The position numbers were made by a program, and so were the translations under genes. Below are positions 1 through 7,882 of a stretch of 32,448 bases of DNA, one piece after another. The notes below the pieces were generated by a model, which saw nothing but the letters and a program-made list of their open reading frames with translations, was not told the DNA's origin and made no database searches. This DNA comes from Bacillota bacterium. Lineage in GTDB: Bacteria; Bacillota_I; Bacilli_A; Izemoplasmatales; UBA1188. The stretch is from the NCBI GenBank assembly GCA_023410715.1, contig JAEYPN010000001.1, forward strand, positions 1 to 32,448, in the 5' to 3' direction. Within the stretch, counting starts at the first letter, position 1. Every line of letters begins with the position of its first letter.

Positions 1-80
1 TTTATCACGCTTTCTATACTAATATTATACCATTTTACCCTCTAAATGGCCAGAATTAGTTATCCACGGGAAAACTCACA

Positions 81-124
81 AAAATAAAAAAAGACCATCA
101 ACAAATTTACTTTGTCAACAGTCT
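81..124 (-). terminator. minus-strand rho-independent terminator
   Basis: Read on the minus strand, arms at 124-111 and 105-92 form a 14-bp uninterrupted stem with a 5-nt loop, counting four G-U pairs, and it is followed by a T-rich tract (91-81). On the plus strand the same four positions become A-C mismatches, so the structure is specific to leftward transcripts. No convincing minus-strand gene is visible to its right before 850, so what it terminates is unclear. Confidence 0.6.
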
Positions 125-125
125 G

Positions 126-158
126 AAGGGCTTGATACAATAGTGTCAAGCCCTTTTT
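126..158 (+). terminator. rho-independent terminator
   Basis: A 13-bp stem (126-138 with 143-155, one G-U pair) has a 4-nt loop and runs into a T tract. It probably closes a gene that lies left of the window. Confidence 0.75.
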
Positions 159-203
159 GTTGGAATAAAAGGATATTTTCCCCGTTTCTCAAAATAGTAA
201 CAC

Positions 204-242
204 CCTACAGAGGTTTATTTTAGAACTTTTGTAGGTTTTTTT
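204..242 (+). terminator. rho-independent terminator
   Basis: A 12-bp stem (204-215 with 224-235, two G-U pairs) is followed by seven T residues at 236-242. With the hairpin at 126-158 it makes a tandem plus-strand terminator pair. Confidence 0.7.
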
Positions 243-822
243 ATTTTTATCTTTTAATTGTAATTAAACTATCAATTATGATAATTAACTAATAATAAAT
301 TTATATTTGTATCAGAAATATCTATTATATGAGAATGATGAGGTGATCTATTAATTATAGAGTTAGTTAATACATTGTCTTTAAATATTTATCCCTATCT
401 CAATAATGGTTTATTAGTGGTAATTATAGTAAAGCTTGTTAGTATCTTTTTTTAATGAGTAGAAATAAATTTGATGATTTAATATCTAATTAAAAATATC
501 CAACATCACTAATTATTAAAACTTTATACTTTTTATAAGTCTAAATTTCTATAATCAACACCCTTTGTGGCTTTATTATTATGATAGACTGCGTTTTTGC
601 TTTTCGTTCTTGACTAATGGTACATCCTTGTGGCTTACAGTGGGAATTGTTAAAAATACCTCCTTTGTGTTTTCCGTGCTGTTTACAAAGCGTTTTGAAA
701 AACACAGTGTAAAATTTGATGTTACAACAAAACAATAGAAATATTTCCTACAAACTTATCCTCTGCCATAATTTTCTAAAATAAACATTTTACAATGACA
801 TGAAGCATTATTTATTTTACTA
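243..822. other. intergenic, AT-rich; no supported gene
   Basis: No supported coding region. A 64-codon minus-strand frame (541-735) contains a Cys/His-rich stretch and an in-frame ATG, but no good ribosome binding site and no recognised family. It could be a fragment of a decayed gene served by the minus-strand terminator at 81-124. Confidence 0.4.
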
Positions 823-851
823 TCGACAAATAGCGACAAAAATAGTATAAT
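823..851 (+). promoter_or_regulatory. sigma-A-type promoter of the IT-superfamily permease
   Basis: The -35 TCGACA (823-828), a 17-bp spacer and the -10 TATAAT (846-851) place the transcript start near 858, downstream of the most upstream ATG at 857. This supports the start at 881. Two 10-bp direct repeats (819-838, differing at two positions) overlap the -35. Confidence 0.7.
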
Positions 852-880
852 TTTGAATGTTGTCAAAGGAGTTTAGAAAT

Positions 881-2194
881 ATGATATTTAATTTTTTAAG
901 AACACTAATTGAATTAATACCAATTGATTCAAAAATTATTTCTTTAGTTATATTTGTTGCAACTTATATCAGTTTATTAGTATTTACTAATAAAAGAATG
1001 TATATTGCATTAAGTGCTGGATTAGTTTTTATCATTCTAGGTATTTTACCAATTGATAAGATTTATGAAACATTAAATCTAAATGTTTTACTACTATTAT
1101 TAGGAGTTATGGGGATTGTCAGTTTATTTATTGAATCTAGAATGCCAGCATATTTAGGTGATGTTATTATTTCAAAAATGCCTAATGTTAAGTGGACAAT
1201 TATTGCATTATCTTTATTTTCAGGATTAATTTCTGCTTTTGTTGATAATGTTGCTACAGTTTTGATGGTAGCTCCAATCGCAATTACAATATGTAAAAAA
1301 TTAAAAATTTCACCTGTTCTAAGTATTATTGCAATTGCTATTTCATCAAACTTACAAGGTGCTGCGACATTAATTGGTGATACGACATCAATTTTATTAG
1401 CAAGTGAAGCCAAAATGAACTTCTTCGATTTCTTTATCTATAATGGCAAATTAGGAATGTTCTGGATTATTCAAGTTTCCGCTATTGCAACAATGTTCTT
1501 TTTCTTATTTATTTTTAGAAGAGAAAACGCTAAAGTTGAATCAAATAGTTTTGAAAAAGTTAATTCATATTTTCCAACAATCCTTTTAGTAGCTAATATG
1601 ATTCTACTAATTATTACTTCATTTATTGATAATAAACCTGAATTAACTAATGGTTTAATTTCAGTTGTATTACTTGTTATTGGTTTAGTTTATAAATATT
1701 TCAAAACGAAAGATGCTAAATCGGTTTTAAACACAGTTAAAGAAATTGATTATGTGACTTTACTAATTCTAGCAGGAATATTCATGATCATTGGTGGAAT
1801 TTCAAACGTTGGTATTATTGAAGATATTGCTAAATTAATTGCAAAATTAAGTTCAAATAAAATTGTTATTTATATTATTGTAGTTGTCATATCAATGCTT
1901 TTATCAGGTGTTATTGATAATATTCCTTATGTAGCGGCAATGTTACCAGTTATGACAAATCTAGCAGGAATTCTTAATATTAATCCAGCATTACTATATT
2001 TTGGATTAATTGCAGGAGCAACTCTTGGTGGGAATTTAACGCCAATTGGTGCGAGTGCTAATATCGCAGGATTAGGAATTCTTAAAAAAGAAGGATATGA
2101 TGTCAGCGCTAAAACATTTATGAAGATTAGCGTACCATTTACTTTACTAGCAGTTGCTGTTGGTTCAATTTTAATTTATATAGTTTATTGTTAA
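881..2194 (+). CDS. ArsB/NhaD-type ion transporter superfamily permease
   Basis: A 437-residue integral membrane protein with about 10-12 hydrophobic segments. Two inverted-repeat-like halves each carry a conserved Asp-Asn turn: DNVATVLMVAP in the first half and DNIPYVAAMLP in the second. Each is followed by a small-residue loop (GDTTS; GGNLTPIGASAN). This is the pattern of the ArsB/NhaD/SLC13-like ion transporter superfamily, which moves anions such as arsenite or dicarboxylates, or exchanges Na+ for H+. The substrate cannot be told from sequence and no ars regulator or reductase is adjacent. I start at 881 rather than 857 because AAAGGAG (865-871) is spaced 9 nt from it and the promoter would start transcription after 857. 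The gene stands alone and ends in a strong terminator. Confidence 0.8.
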   Translation: MIFNFLRTLIELIPIDSKIISLVIFVATYISLLVFTNKRMYIALSAGLVFIILGILPIDKIYETLNLNVLLLLLGVMGIVSLFIESRMPAYLGDVIISKMPNVKWTIIALSLFSGLISAFVDNVATVLMVAPIAITICKKLKISPVLSIIAIAISSNLQGAATLIGDTTSILLASEAKMNFFDFFIYNGKLGMFWIIQVSAIATMFFFLFIFRRENAKVESNSFEKVNSYFPTILLVANMILLIITSFIDNKPELTNGLISVVLLVIGLVYKYFKTKDAKSVLNTVKEIDYVTLLILAGIFMIIGGISNVGIIEDIAKLIAKLSSNKIVIYIIVVVISMLLSGVIDNIPYVAAMLPVMTNLAGILNINPALLYFGLIAGATLGGNLTPIGASANIAGLGILKKEGYDVSAKTFMKISVPFTLLAVAVGSILIYIVYC

Positions 2195-2199
2195 ATTTT

Positions 2200-2234
2200 A
2201 AAATGTAAGTTGATAAAAACTTACATTTTTTATT
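2200..2234 (+). terminator. rho-independent terminator
   Basis: A perfect 12-bp stem (2200-2211 with 2218-2229) has a 6-nt loop and is followed by T-rich sequence, directly after the permease stop codon. Confidence 0.8.
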
Positions 2235-2261
2235 TATAAAGGCATATCATATATCTTATGG

Positions 2262-2440
2262 TTAAAAGTGCCGACTAGGAACGCGTTATAACTATATAGT
2301 GAAACACAAGTCAAGTATTGTTAGGTATGAGATGAAAGAAGTACGTAGTAAGTAAACTTGGTAACTTATAAATTTTAATATAAAAATGAATAATTACTGG
2401 TGCGGAAAAAAATGATGGTGCATAAGGGAACTTAAATAAT
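2262..2440 (+). other. possible structured RNA or decayed group II intron 5' segment
   Basis: This non-coding stretch is less AT-rich than its flanks. It starts with a GTGC-type sequence (2270) and contains phrases resembling domain I of bacterial group II introns (GTGAAA near 2299, a GAGATGAAAGAAGTACG-like run near 2329, CTGGTGCGGAAAAAAATGATGGTG near 2398 in shorter pieces). No reverse transcriptase or domain V was found nearby, so at best it is a truncated remnant. The resemblance is by eye only. Confidence 0.18.
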
Positions 2441-2561
2441 TAATTTTTTAAATATTAATCTTTTAATATTTAAGTTTAAGATGTTATTTTAGGCCAATAT
2501 ACATACACTTTTACTCTCTTAAACATAGGTTATTCTGTATACTATTAAAGGAGGGAATTTA

Positions 2562-2903
2562 ATGAATATTTATGATGTGAATACCCATGATCAAAATGAT
2601 GAAAGAATTGGTAGTATGGGTATTGGATTTGGAAGGCCAGGATTTGGGCTTGGTGGATTTGGAAGACCAGGATTTGGACTTGGTGGATTTGGAAGGCCAG
2701 GATTTGGATTTGGAGGATTTGGAAGACCAGGATTTGGATTCGGGGGATTTGGAAGACCAGGATTTGGATTTGGGGGATTTGGACTACCATTTTTTACTGG
2801 ACTTGCAACTGGTGCAGTTTTATCACCAGGATGGTCATATCCAGTATATCAACCATACCCAGTATATCAACCATACTCAATGTATCAACCATACATATAT
2901 TAA
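2562..2903 (+). CDS. small Gly/Phe-rich repeat protein
   Basis: A 113-residue protein of unknown function. After a polar head (residues 1-20) come five tandem 10-residue units of the form GFGRPGFGxG (residues 22-71), a hydrophobic Gly/Ala stretch (about 75-90) and a Tyr/Pro/Gln tail built on repeated YQPY. It has no clear N-terminal signal peptide. AGGAGG at 2549-2554, 7 nt before the ATG, is an excellent ribosome binding site, so translation is likely. Low-complexity Gly/aromatic/Tyr proteins like this are common among bacterial coat or surface structural proteins and condensate-forming proteins, but I cannot assign it to a family. A shifted frame is also open only because the 30-bp repeat is divisible by three. 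Terminator-like hairpins follow. Confidence 0.7.
   Translation: MNIYDVNTHDQNDERIGSMGIGFGRPGFGLGGFGRPGFGLGGFGRPGFGFGGFGRPGFGFGGFGRPGFGFGGFGLPFFTGLATGAVLSPGWSYPVYQPYPVYQPYSMYQPYIY
2625..2774 (+). repeat. five tandem 30-bp repeats coding GFGRPGFGxG
   Basis: Five near-identical 30-bp units, in phase with the reading frame, differ mainly at synonymous sites and at Leu versus Phe in position 9. This suggests recent expansion within the gene. Copy number could vary between strains. Confidence 0.9.
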
Positions 2904-3048
2904 CTAGTCATAGAAAGCAACTAATAATACCCATCAATTTGTAAATTTAAATCATGTGAAATCTTGTTATAGTTAATGATTTTTTATTTGAATAAGAATC
3001 AATTTTACCAGCAGATATAGTATTTTACAGTAAACTTCATTACAAGTT

Positions 3049-3085
3049 ACATTAGCACCATCTATAAGAGGTGCTAATGTTTGTT
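3049..3085 (+). terminator. rho-independent terminator
   Basis: An 11-bp stem (3049-3059 with 3070-3080) with a 10-nt loop is followed by TTTGTTT. It is probably the end of the Gly/Phe-rich protein transcript. Confidence 0.6.
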
Positions 3086-3089
3086 TATT

Positions 3090-3570
3090 ATAATGGTGAG
3101 ATAACTAAGATGTATTGTCTTGTTTAACGTTAAAATATTAAAATTAAATTAAAAAATCTTTTAATTTTTAGATAAGTTAAGAGAAACGCATATAATAGGT
3201 CATTTATTAAATAATTCAATTATTAATGATTATTAAATAATTAAAAAGCAACATTAGATTATTTTTCATCCTTACAGTAATAAGTGATATCCATATGAAA
3301 ATGTCAGCATAAAAATTTTTTATTCTATACTAAAGAAGGGATTGGGTAATCATAACAAGTATTTTAGTCTTAATAAAGCTAGAATTTAGTTGTATAAAAT
3401 TGCTCTTTAATAGTATCATAACAAAAGAATTTATGGTTTCTTAAATTATAAAACCAGTAATCAAACATATAATAATTTACTATGCTTTTAGTAAAAATTT
3501 TAACTTTTTGTGCTTTGAAACTTGATCTAGGTTTAGTCAAATAGTATTATAATTGGTTCTAAAAAAAATT
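3090..3570. other. intergenic, very AT-rich; nothing recognised
   Basis: No open frame with a ribosome binding site, no RNA gene and no repeat of note could be identified here. Confidence 0.5.
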
Positions 3571-3572
3571 TG

Positions 3573-3612
3573 CTTCAGTTAGTGTTTTTTTACACTTAAT
3601 TGAGGTTTTTTT
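3573..3612 (+). terminator. probable rho-independent terminator
   Basis: An imperfect stem of about 11 bp (3573-3585 with 3592-3604, two small bulges) is followed by seven T residues. It lies upstream of the PadR operon promoter and would insulate it. Confidence 0.5.
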
Positions 3613-3682
3613 ATTAATAGTTTAAATAGATAAATAAAAACAATAATCATAAAAGTCATATTAAAAATTATTAAAATTCTTA

Positions 3683-3711
3683 TTGACATATAATACTATG
3701 CAATGTATAAT
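3683..3711 (+). promoter_or_regulatory. consensus promoter of the padR operon with overlapping dyad
   Basis: The -35 TTGACA (3683-3688), 17-bp spacer and -10 TATAAT (3706-3711) match the sigma-A consensus perfectly. An imperfect 16-bp palindrome centred on TGCA (3693-3708), and an ACAT-N13-ATGT pair (3686-3706), overlap spacer and -10. ATGT/ACAT half-sites are typical of PadR operators, so autorepression is likely. Confidence 0.75.
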
Positions 3712-3733
3712 ATAATGCGTTAGGAGGTATAGA

Positions 3734-4051
3734 ATGAAAATTCAATTAAAAAAGGGACTGCTAGACATTTGTGTCTTAGCATCATTGATCGAAGAAGATA
3801 GTTATGGTTATAAACTCATTCAGGACACGAAAGAGATTGTAGAAATGTCTGAATCAACCCTATATCCTATTTTGAGAAGATTAGAAGATAGTGATTTCTT
3901 AACTTCGTATACAAAAGAACACAATGGTCGTTTAAGAAAATATTATAAAATAACGAGTAAAGGTAAAAAAAATGTTGATGATTTTATAGAAGAATGGAAA
4001 GATATGAATAAAATTTATGATTTTATTAAGGAGAAAGTGAAAGATGAATAA
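3734..4051 (+). CDS. PadR family transcriptional regulator
   Basis: A 105-residue DNA-binding protein of the usual PadR length. The N-terminal winged helix shows the family phrases LDICVLASLIEEDSYGY and STLYPILRRLE, followed by the wing RKYYKITSKGK and a short helical C terminus used for dimerisation. PadR proteins typically repress their own operon and an adjacent membrane-stress or multidrug gene, and often respond to envelope-active compounds. The start follows AGGAGG (3721-3726). The stop overlaps the next gene by 8 bp, giving translational coupling to the DUF1700 and DUF4097 genes, a linkage common in Bacillota. The inducer is unknown. Confidence 0.88.
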   Translation: MKIQLKKGLLDICVLASLIEEDSYGYKLIQDTKEIVEMSESTLYPILRRLEDSDFLTSYTKEHNGRLRKYYKITSKGKKNVDDFIEEWKDMNKIYDFIKEKVKDE

Positions 4052-4637
4052 GAAGGATTTCTTTAAGCAAATAAAGGATAATTTAGAAGGTTTTGAAAAA
4101 TCAGAAATAAGTGAAATAATTATTTATTATGAGGAAATTATTGCTGATAAAATAGAAAATGGTTTGACTGAAGAAGAAGCTGTTAAAAGTTTAGGTGATG
4201 TTAAATCTATTACTAATGAAATAAAATTTAATATTGTGATGAAACGTAGTGAAAAAAAATCTACGAATTCCTTAAAGAACTTTTTAATAATTTTAGGAAT
4301 TTGTTCTACACCAATTCTTTTACCATTAGGCATTACATTTGCTGTTTTATACTTTGTTTTATATCTTGTTTTATTTTCGTTAATTTTGGCATTTGGTCTT
4401 TCAGGTATATGTGCTATTATCGCTGTATTGGCACAGGGTATAATATCATTTATAAGTGGTGGGGAAATTTCTGTTATTTTAATTCAATTAGGTTTAGGAC
4501 TCTCAATTGGTGCTTTTTTAATTTTACTAGCACTCTGGGTATTTAGTTTTACAAAAATATTATTAAATAATACTAACAAATTATTTCTTAAAACGATAAA
4601 GAAAAAATCAAAAAAAGGTGATGATATAAATGTTTAA
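4044..4637 (+). CDS. DUF1700 (HAAS-type) membrane protein
   Basis: A 197-residue protein with a cytoplasmic N-terminal helical domain (about 1-65) showing the HAAS/DUF1700 signature: Tyr-Tyr-Glu-Glu, then a GLTEEEAVKSLGD turn. Three or four hydrophobic segments follow between about 80 and 180, then a Lys-rich tail. In Bacillota this family is encoded between a PadR regulator and a DUF4097 protein and is thought to act in an envelope-sensing or stress module. The biochemical role is not established. Its start overlaps the padR stop and its stop overlaps the next start, both by 8 bp, so the three are one translationally coupled operon. Confidence 0.85.
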   Translation: MNKKDFFKQIKDNLEGFEKSEISEIIIYYEEIIADKIENGLTEEEAVKSLGDVKSITNEIKFNIVMKRSEKKSTNSLKNFLIILGICSTPILLPLGITFAVLYFVLYLVLFSLILAFGLSGICAIIAVLAQGIISFISGGEISVILIQLGLGLSIGAFLILLALWVFSFTKILLNNTNKLFLKTIKKKSKKGDDINV

Positions 4638-5577
4638 GAAAACTTTAATTTTTATTTTAGTTATAGGTGTAATTCTTGTAGCCGTTGGTTTAATTATGAC
4701 CGGTGGTGATTTTGAAAAAATAGTTAATGCATTTAATAGTGATAACGATTATAGTTTTAAAGAAGAAAGCGGTAGCGAAGAAGTAAAAGACTTAAATATT
4801 AAATTAGTAAGTGGAAACGTTGTTTTTCATATCTATGATGGTGAAGGATATAAACTTGATTATTATGAATCAGAATATGATACAAAAAAAATAACTTTTG
4901 AAAATAGTTGTTTAAAAATTGATAATAATGTAAAAGCAAAATTTAGATTCTTTAATATATCTTTTAACTCTAAAAAAATTTCTGCTTTCAATATTTATTT
5001 ACCAAAAACATTTTGTGGTAAAGTTAATATACAAACAGTTTCTGGCGATATAACTATTAATGATTTTAACTTTAAATCATTAAATATTGAGCTTACTAGT
5101 GGTAATGCTAAACTAAGCAAAGTAATTGTGGAAGGAGATACTAATATTAATTCTTTATCAGGAGATATTAATCTTAGTAATTTTCAAACTAACTCATTAA
5201 TAATAAAAGCTACAAGTGGTATTATTGATTTAAAAGATACTGTTATCAACCTAGATGCTAACTTAAAATCAACATCAGGAAGGGTAAAAATTAGTGCAAG
5301 TATAATCCCTTCTATAGTTATTCATGCTTCCAGTGGCAATGTTGAAATAATAAATGTTGAATGTGATAATGTAGATGCAAGATTATTTAGTGGTAATGCA
5401 AAAATAACGATTTATGGTAATTCAGATGAATATAAAATTGACGCTAGTGTATCATCAGGAAATATTCATTATCAAGGTAGAAAAATTGATGGAAGTTTAT
5501 ATGATCCAAGTGGAACCAAGTCATTAAAAGTAAAGTGTTCATCAGGAAATATTGAAATAAACTTTATTAAAAAGTAA
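4630..5577 (+). CDS. DUF4097 beta-strand repeat protein, membrane-anchored
   Basis: A 315-residue protein with an N-terminal transmembrane segment (about 5-23). The rest is a repetitive beta-rich domain in which Ser-Gly-Asn/Asp turns recur about every 20 residues (VSGNV, VSGDI, TSGNAK, LSGDIN, TSGII, SSGNVE, SSGNIH). This is the DUF4097 pattern, predicted to form a beta-solenoid or adhesin-like fold, also found in LiaG-type proteins. It is probably exposed on the outer face of the membrane as the third member of the PadR-controlled module. Function is unproven; a scaffold or sensor for envelope stress is plausible from context. Confidence 0.82.
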   Translation: MFKKTLIFILVIGVILVAVGLIMTGGDFEKIVNAFNSDNDYSFKEESGSEEVKDLNIKLVSGNVVFHIYDGEGYKLDYYESEYDTKKITFENSCLKIDNNVKAKFRFFNISFNSKKISAFNIYLPKTFCGKVNIQTVSGDITINDFNFKSLNIELTSGNAKLSKVIVEGDTNINSLSGDINLSNFQTNSLIIKATSGIIDLKDTVINLDANLKSTSGRVKISASIIPSIVIHASSGNVEIINVECDNVDARLFSGNAKITIYGNSDEYKIDASVSSGNIHYQGRKIDGSLYDPSGTKSLKVKCSSGNIEINFIKK

Positions 5578-5664
5578 GTATTAATTAATATAATAATTAT
5601 AGATCAAACTTAAATTCTCTTCTATTATTTAAATTCTTATATCATTAAATGACTGGGAGAAAAT

Positions 5665-5904
5665 ATGGAAAATTTATAATTTAAGGATTTTTTAGAAGCA
5701 GAATTTAGTATTGGAACATGCAATTTATCGTTTTAATGTATTGTTAAAGATAAAAAGTTAACTTTTACCTAACCAAGAAAAAGTTATAAATTAAAGGTCG
5801 GTAAAACATGATCGGAAATTATTAATAATGTTACAAAAGTTATATTCATAAAGGAATATAAGCAATACATAGGCAAATTATTTTTTATTTATATGTTTAA
5901 ATAA
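5665..5904 (+). pseudogene. possible decayed small gene with four internal stops
   Basis: An 80-codon frame begins at an ATG preceded by GGGAG (5655-5659) and reads protein-like sequence (KDFLEAEFSIGTCNLSF, CIVKDKKLTFT, SEIINNVTKVIFIKEYKQY) interrupted by stops at codons 5, 24, 36 and 49. No family was recognised. In such AT-rich DNA a chance frame would have a similar number of stops, so this is weak. Confidence 0.25.
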
Positions 5905-6283
5905 TTTTTAATAAGTAGTTAAGTATATAATTTTATTAGAACAAGAGTAACTAAAAAGTAGGGATAAGTTTTACCATCTGTGGTAAAATTTGCATAAGCT
6001 AATGGTTGCTTTTTTTGTTTTTCTTGAGTAAAACCCCAATAATTTAGCTCTATTGCTTTAAATTATAATAGCTCAGATGCTAGAAAATAAAAAGCATTAA
6101 TAATTATAGCAATTTTTTTATTGTAGTTTTTTATGAATAATATATAGAATGATAATAAAGATGGTAAATAACTATTCTAAGTCTATAATAGTAAAAGTAC
6201 AATATTTTGCTTAATCTAATACATAAAAAGAAAATATATTAACTAGTAAATGTCGAAATATGGGCCTTTTGGTAAAAATTTAC
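5905..6283. other. intergenic, AT-rich; weak hairpin only
   Basis: No gene supported. A hairpin at 5969-5988 (8-bp stem, TCTG loop) has no real U-run after it and is not called as a terminator. Confidence 0.4.
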
Positions 6284-6312
6284 TTGTCTTTTGGAAGAGT
6301 AATCCGTATAAT
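6284..6312 (+). promoter_or_regulatory. promoter of the YwaF-like gene
   Basis: The -35-like TTGTCT (6284-6289), 17-bp spacer and consensus TATAAT (6307-6312) lie inside the longest possible reading frame. They would start transcription near 6319, just ahead of the ribosome binding site at 6324-6329, and so decide the start at 6338. Confidence 0.6.
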
Positions 6313-6337
6313 ATTAAATATGCGAGAGGTTTATATT

Positions 6338-7156
6338 ATGATGAATTTGATCCATAAAGTGTTTTCACTCATTGATTGGAAAATGAATACACCAACAAAC
6401 TATGGTTGGTTTCATATCTTATCAATTATTTCAATGATTTTAGTTATTTTTTTAATTGCAAAATCTATAAAAAGAAATCCTGATAAGGTAGTGAAAAAAA
6501 CACTTATAGGGTTTACTGTTATTACTCTTACACTTGAGGTAATGAAACAAGGTCTTTTTACGCATATGGAATCTGGATTCCAATGGTATATCTTTCCATT
6601 TCAGTTTTGTTCTACCCCAATGTATATTTCCTTAATGTGCTTACTAATTAAGAATCAAAAGATAAAAGAAGCACTTTACTCTTTCCTAGCATTCTATGGT
6701 CTTTTTGGCGGTTTTGTGGTGATGCTTTATCCTAATGATGTTTTTATTGATTGGGTTATGATTGATATTCAAACAATGATTCATCATGGTGGAATGGTCG
6801 TTTTAGGCTGTACTTTGATTTTAGCCAATAAAGTTAAATTTAATTTTAAGAGTTTATTAAAAGCAACTTATGTCTTTTTAGTACTAGTTATATTAGCATT
6901 AATTTTTGATTTTATTGCGTATAAAGCAGGTATTGATGGCTTTAATATGTTCTTCATTAGTCCATATGGTATAAATCATTTACCAGTTCTATCGATAATT
7001 CAGCAAAATCATCATTACATTGTCTTCTTATTATGTTATGTAATAGGATTTGGTTTAGCTGCTTTTATTATGCAAAAGATTGGTTATTTTCTTAATAAAC
7101 TTTATAAATATTTAAGTACTTATCAAGCTAACAAACAAAAAAAATTAAATAAATAG
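6338..7156 (+). CDS. YwaF/TIGR02206 family integral membrane protein
   Basis: A 272-residue polytopic membrane protein with six or seven hydrophobic helices. Characteristic phrases are the buried FPFQFCSTPMYISL segment, the FYGLFGGFVVMLYP stretch, and paired histidines in a membrane context (QTMIHHGGM; QQNHHYIVF). These match the TIGR02206/YwaF group (TMEM164-like), whose reaction is unknown. The start at 6338 (tandem ATG codons at 6338 and 6341) follows GAGAGG (6324-6329); the upstream ATG at 6260 precedes the promoter and lacks a ribosome binding site. The C terminus is Lys/Asn-rich. It is encoded alone. Confidence 0.78.
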   Translation: MMNLIHKVFSLIDWKMNTPTNYGWFHILSIISMILVIFLIAKSIKRNPDKVVKKTLIGFTVITLTLEVMKQGLFTHMESGFQWYIFPFQFCSTPMYISLMCLLIKNQKIKEALYSFLAFYGLFGGFVVMLYPNDVFIDWVMIDIQTMIHHGGMVVLGCTLILANKVKFNFKSLLKATYVFLVLVILALIFDFIAYKAGIDGFNMFFISPYGINHLPVLSIIQQNHHYIVFLLCYVIGFGLAAFIMQKIGYFLNKLYKYLSTYQANKQKKLNK

Positions 7157-7196
7157 AATAAAAATATAAATTTTAACAAAAAACTGAATTATTATT

Positions 7197-7230
7197 TCCA
7201 AATGAAAATTTAATTTTATTTGGAGATTTT
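7197..7230 (+). terminator. possible terminator hairpin
   Basis: A stem of about 13 bp with one bulge (7197-7210 with 7212-7224) is followed by a short T-rich run. It may close the YwaF-like transcript. Confidence 0.35.
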
Positions 7231-7359
7231 AATATATGCATATATTTTCATAAATAACTATTCTTTTTTATAATTATTTTTAAAACCAGTAATGGTTATT
7301 ATTAGATATGTCATATTAGTTCTACATTTATACAAATTTTAATTATGGAGGGATAATAA

Positions 7360-7761
7360 ATGCGTTTTGATGGAATTGGCATTTTTGTTAATGACATGCC
7401 TAAAATGATAAAATTTTATCGAGATGTTTTAGGCTTTGAGATCAAAGAGGATGAGAATGCAGTGCATGTTATGCTAGTTAAAGATAATACATTATTTATG
7501 TTATACGGGCGTCGTGATTTTGAAAAAATGACTGCACATAAATATGAATATGTAAAAGGCTTAAACGGACATTTTGAAATTGCCTTATATGTTGATAAAT
7601 TTGAAGAAGTGGATATAGAATATGCCAAAGCAATTAGTAAAGGAGCTATATCTGTTTTAAGTCCCACAACAGAGCCTTGGGGACAAAGAACATGCTATAT
7701 TGCTGATCCTGAAGGAAATCTAATTGAAATAGGATCTTTTAATAAGCCATTTGAAAGATAG
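7360..7761 (+). CDS. VOC (glyoxalase/bleomycin resistance) family protein
   Basis: A 133-residue protein with the two beta-alpha-beta-beta-beta modules of the vicinal oxygen chelate superfamily. Module 1 begins FDGIGIFVNDMPKMIKFYRDVLGFE, with the usual F-Y-x-x-x-L-G-F/E signature. Module 2 ends WGQRTCYIADPEGNLIEIGSF, the typical C-terminal metal-ligand Glu strand. VOC proteins isomerise, cleave or bind small molecules through a divalent metal; the specific substrate is unknown. GGAGGG lies 9 nt upstream of the ATG. It is monocistronic as far as can be seen, in a region with several small detoxification-like genes. Confidence 0.85.
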   Translation: MRFDGIGIFVNDMPKMIKFYRDVLGFEIKEDENAVHVMLVKDNTLFMLYGRRDFEKMTAHKYEYVKGLNGHFEIALYVDKFEEVDIEYAKAISKGAISVLSPTTEPWGQRTCYIADPEGNLIEIGSFNKPFER

Positions 7762-7882
7762 ACTTTATATATCATACATATTAAAAGTTTATCTAAGTAA
7801 TGTATTTTAATAAGATATATAAAAAGACTAAAGCAAGCAATTTTAATTTAATACTAAATATGAATATTGACTTAAGGTGGTC

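Noticed and set aside
59..67. DnaA-box-like TTATCCACG
   Set aside because: A single near-match with no cluster, no AT-rich unwinding element pattern and no dnaA or rpmH nearby; not an origin.
2625..2774. CRISPR-like tandem repeats
   Set aside because: Units are contiguous 30-bp coding repeats without unique spacers.
2545..2790. Minus-strand open frame of IQILVFQI-type repeats over the Gly/Phe-rich gene
   Set aside because: It is the mirror of a 30-bp in-phase repeat, which keeps all frames open; only the plus frame at 2562 has a strong ribosome binding site.
5969..5988. Terminator
   Set aside because: Only an 8-bp stem and no U-run; left as a weak hairpin in an intergenic stretch.
6260..6337. 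N-terminal extension of the YwaF-like protein from ATG 6260
   Set aside because: No ribosome binding site, and a promoter (6284-6312) lies inside the extension; the start at 6338 has GAGAGG.
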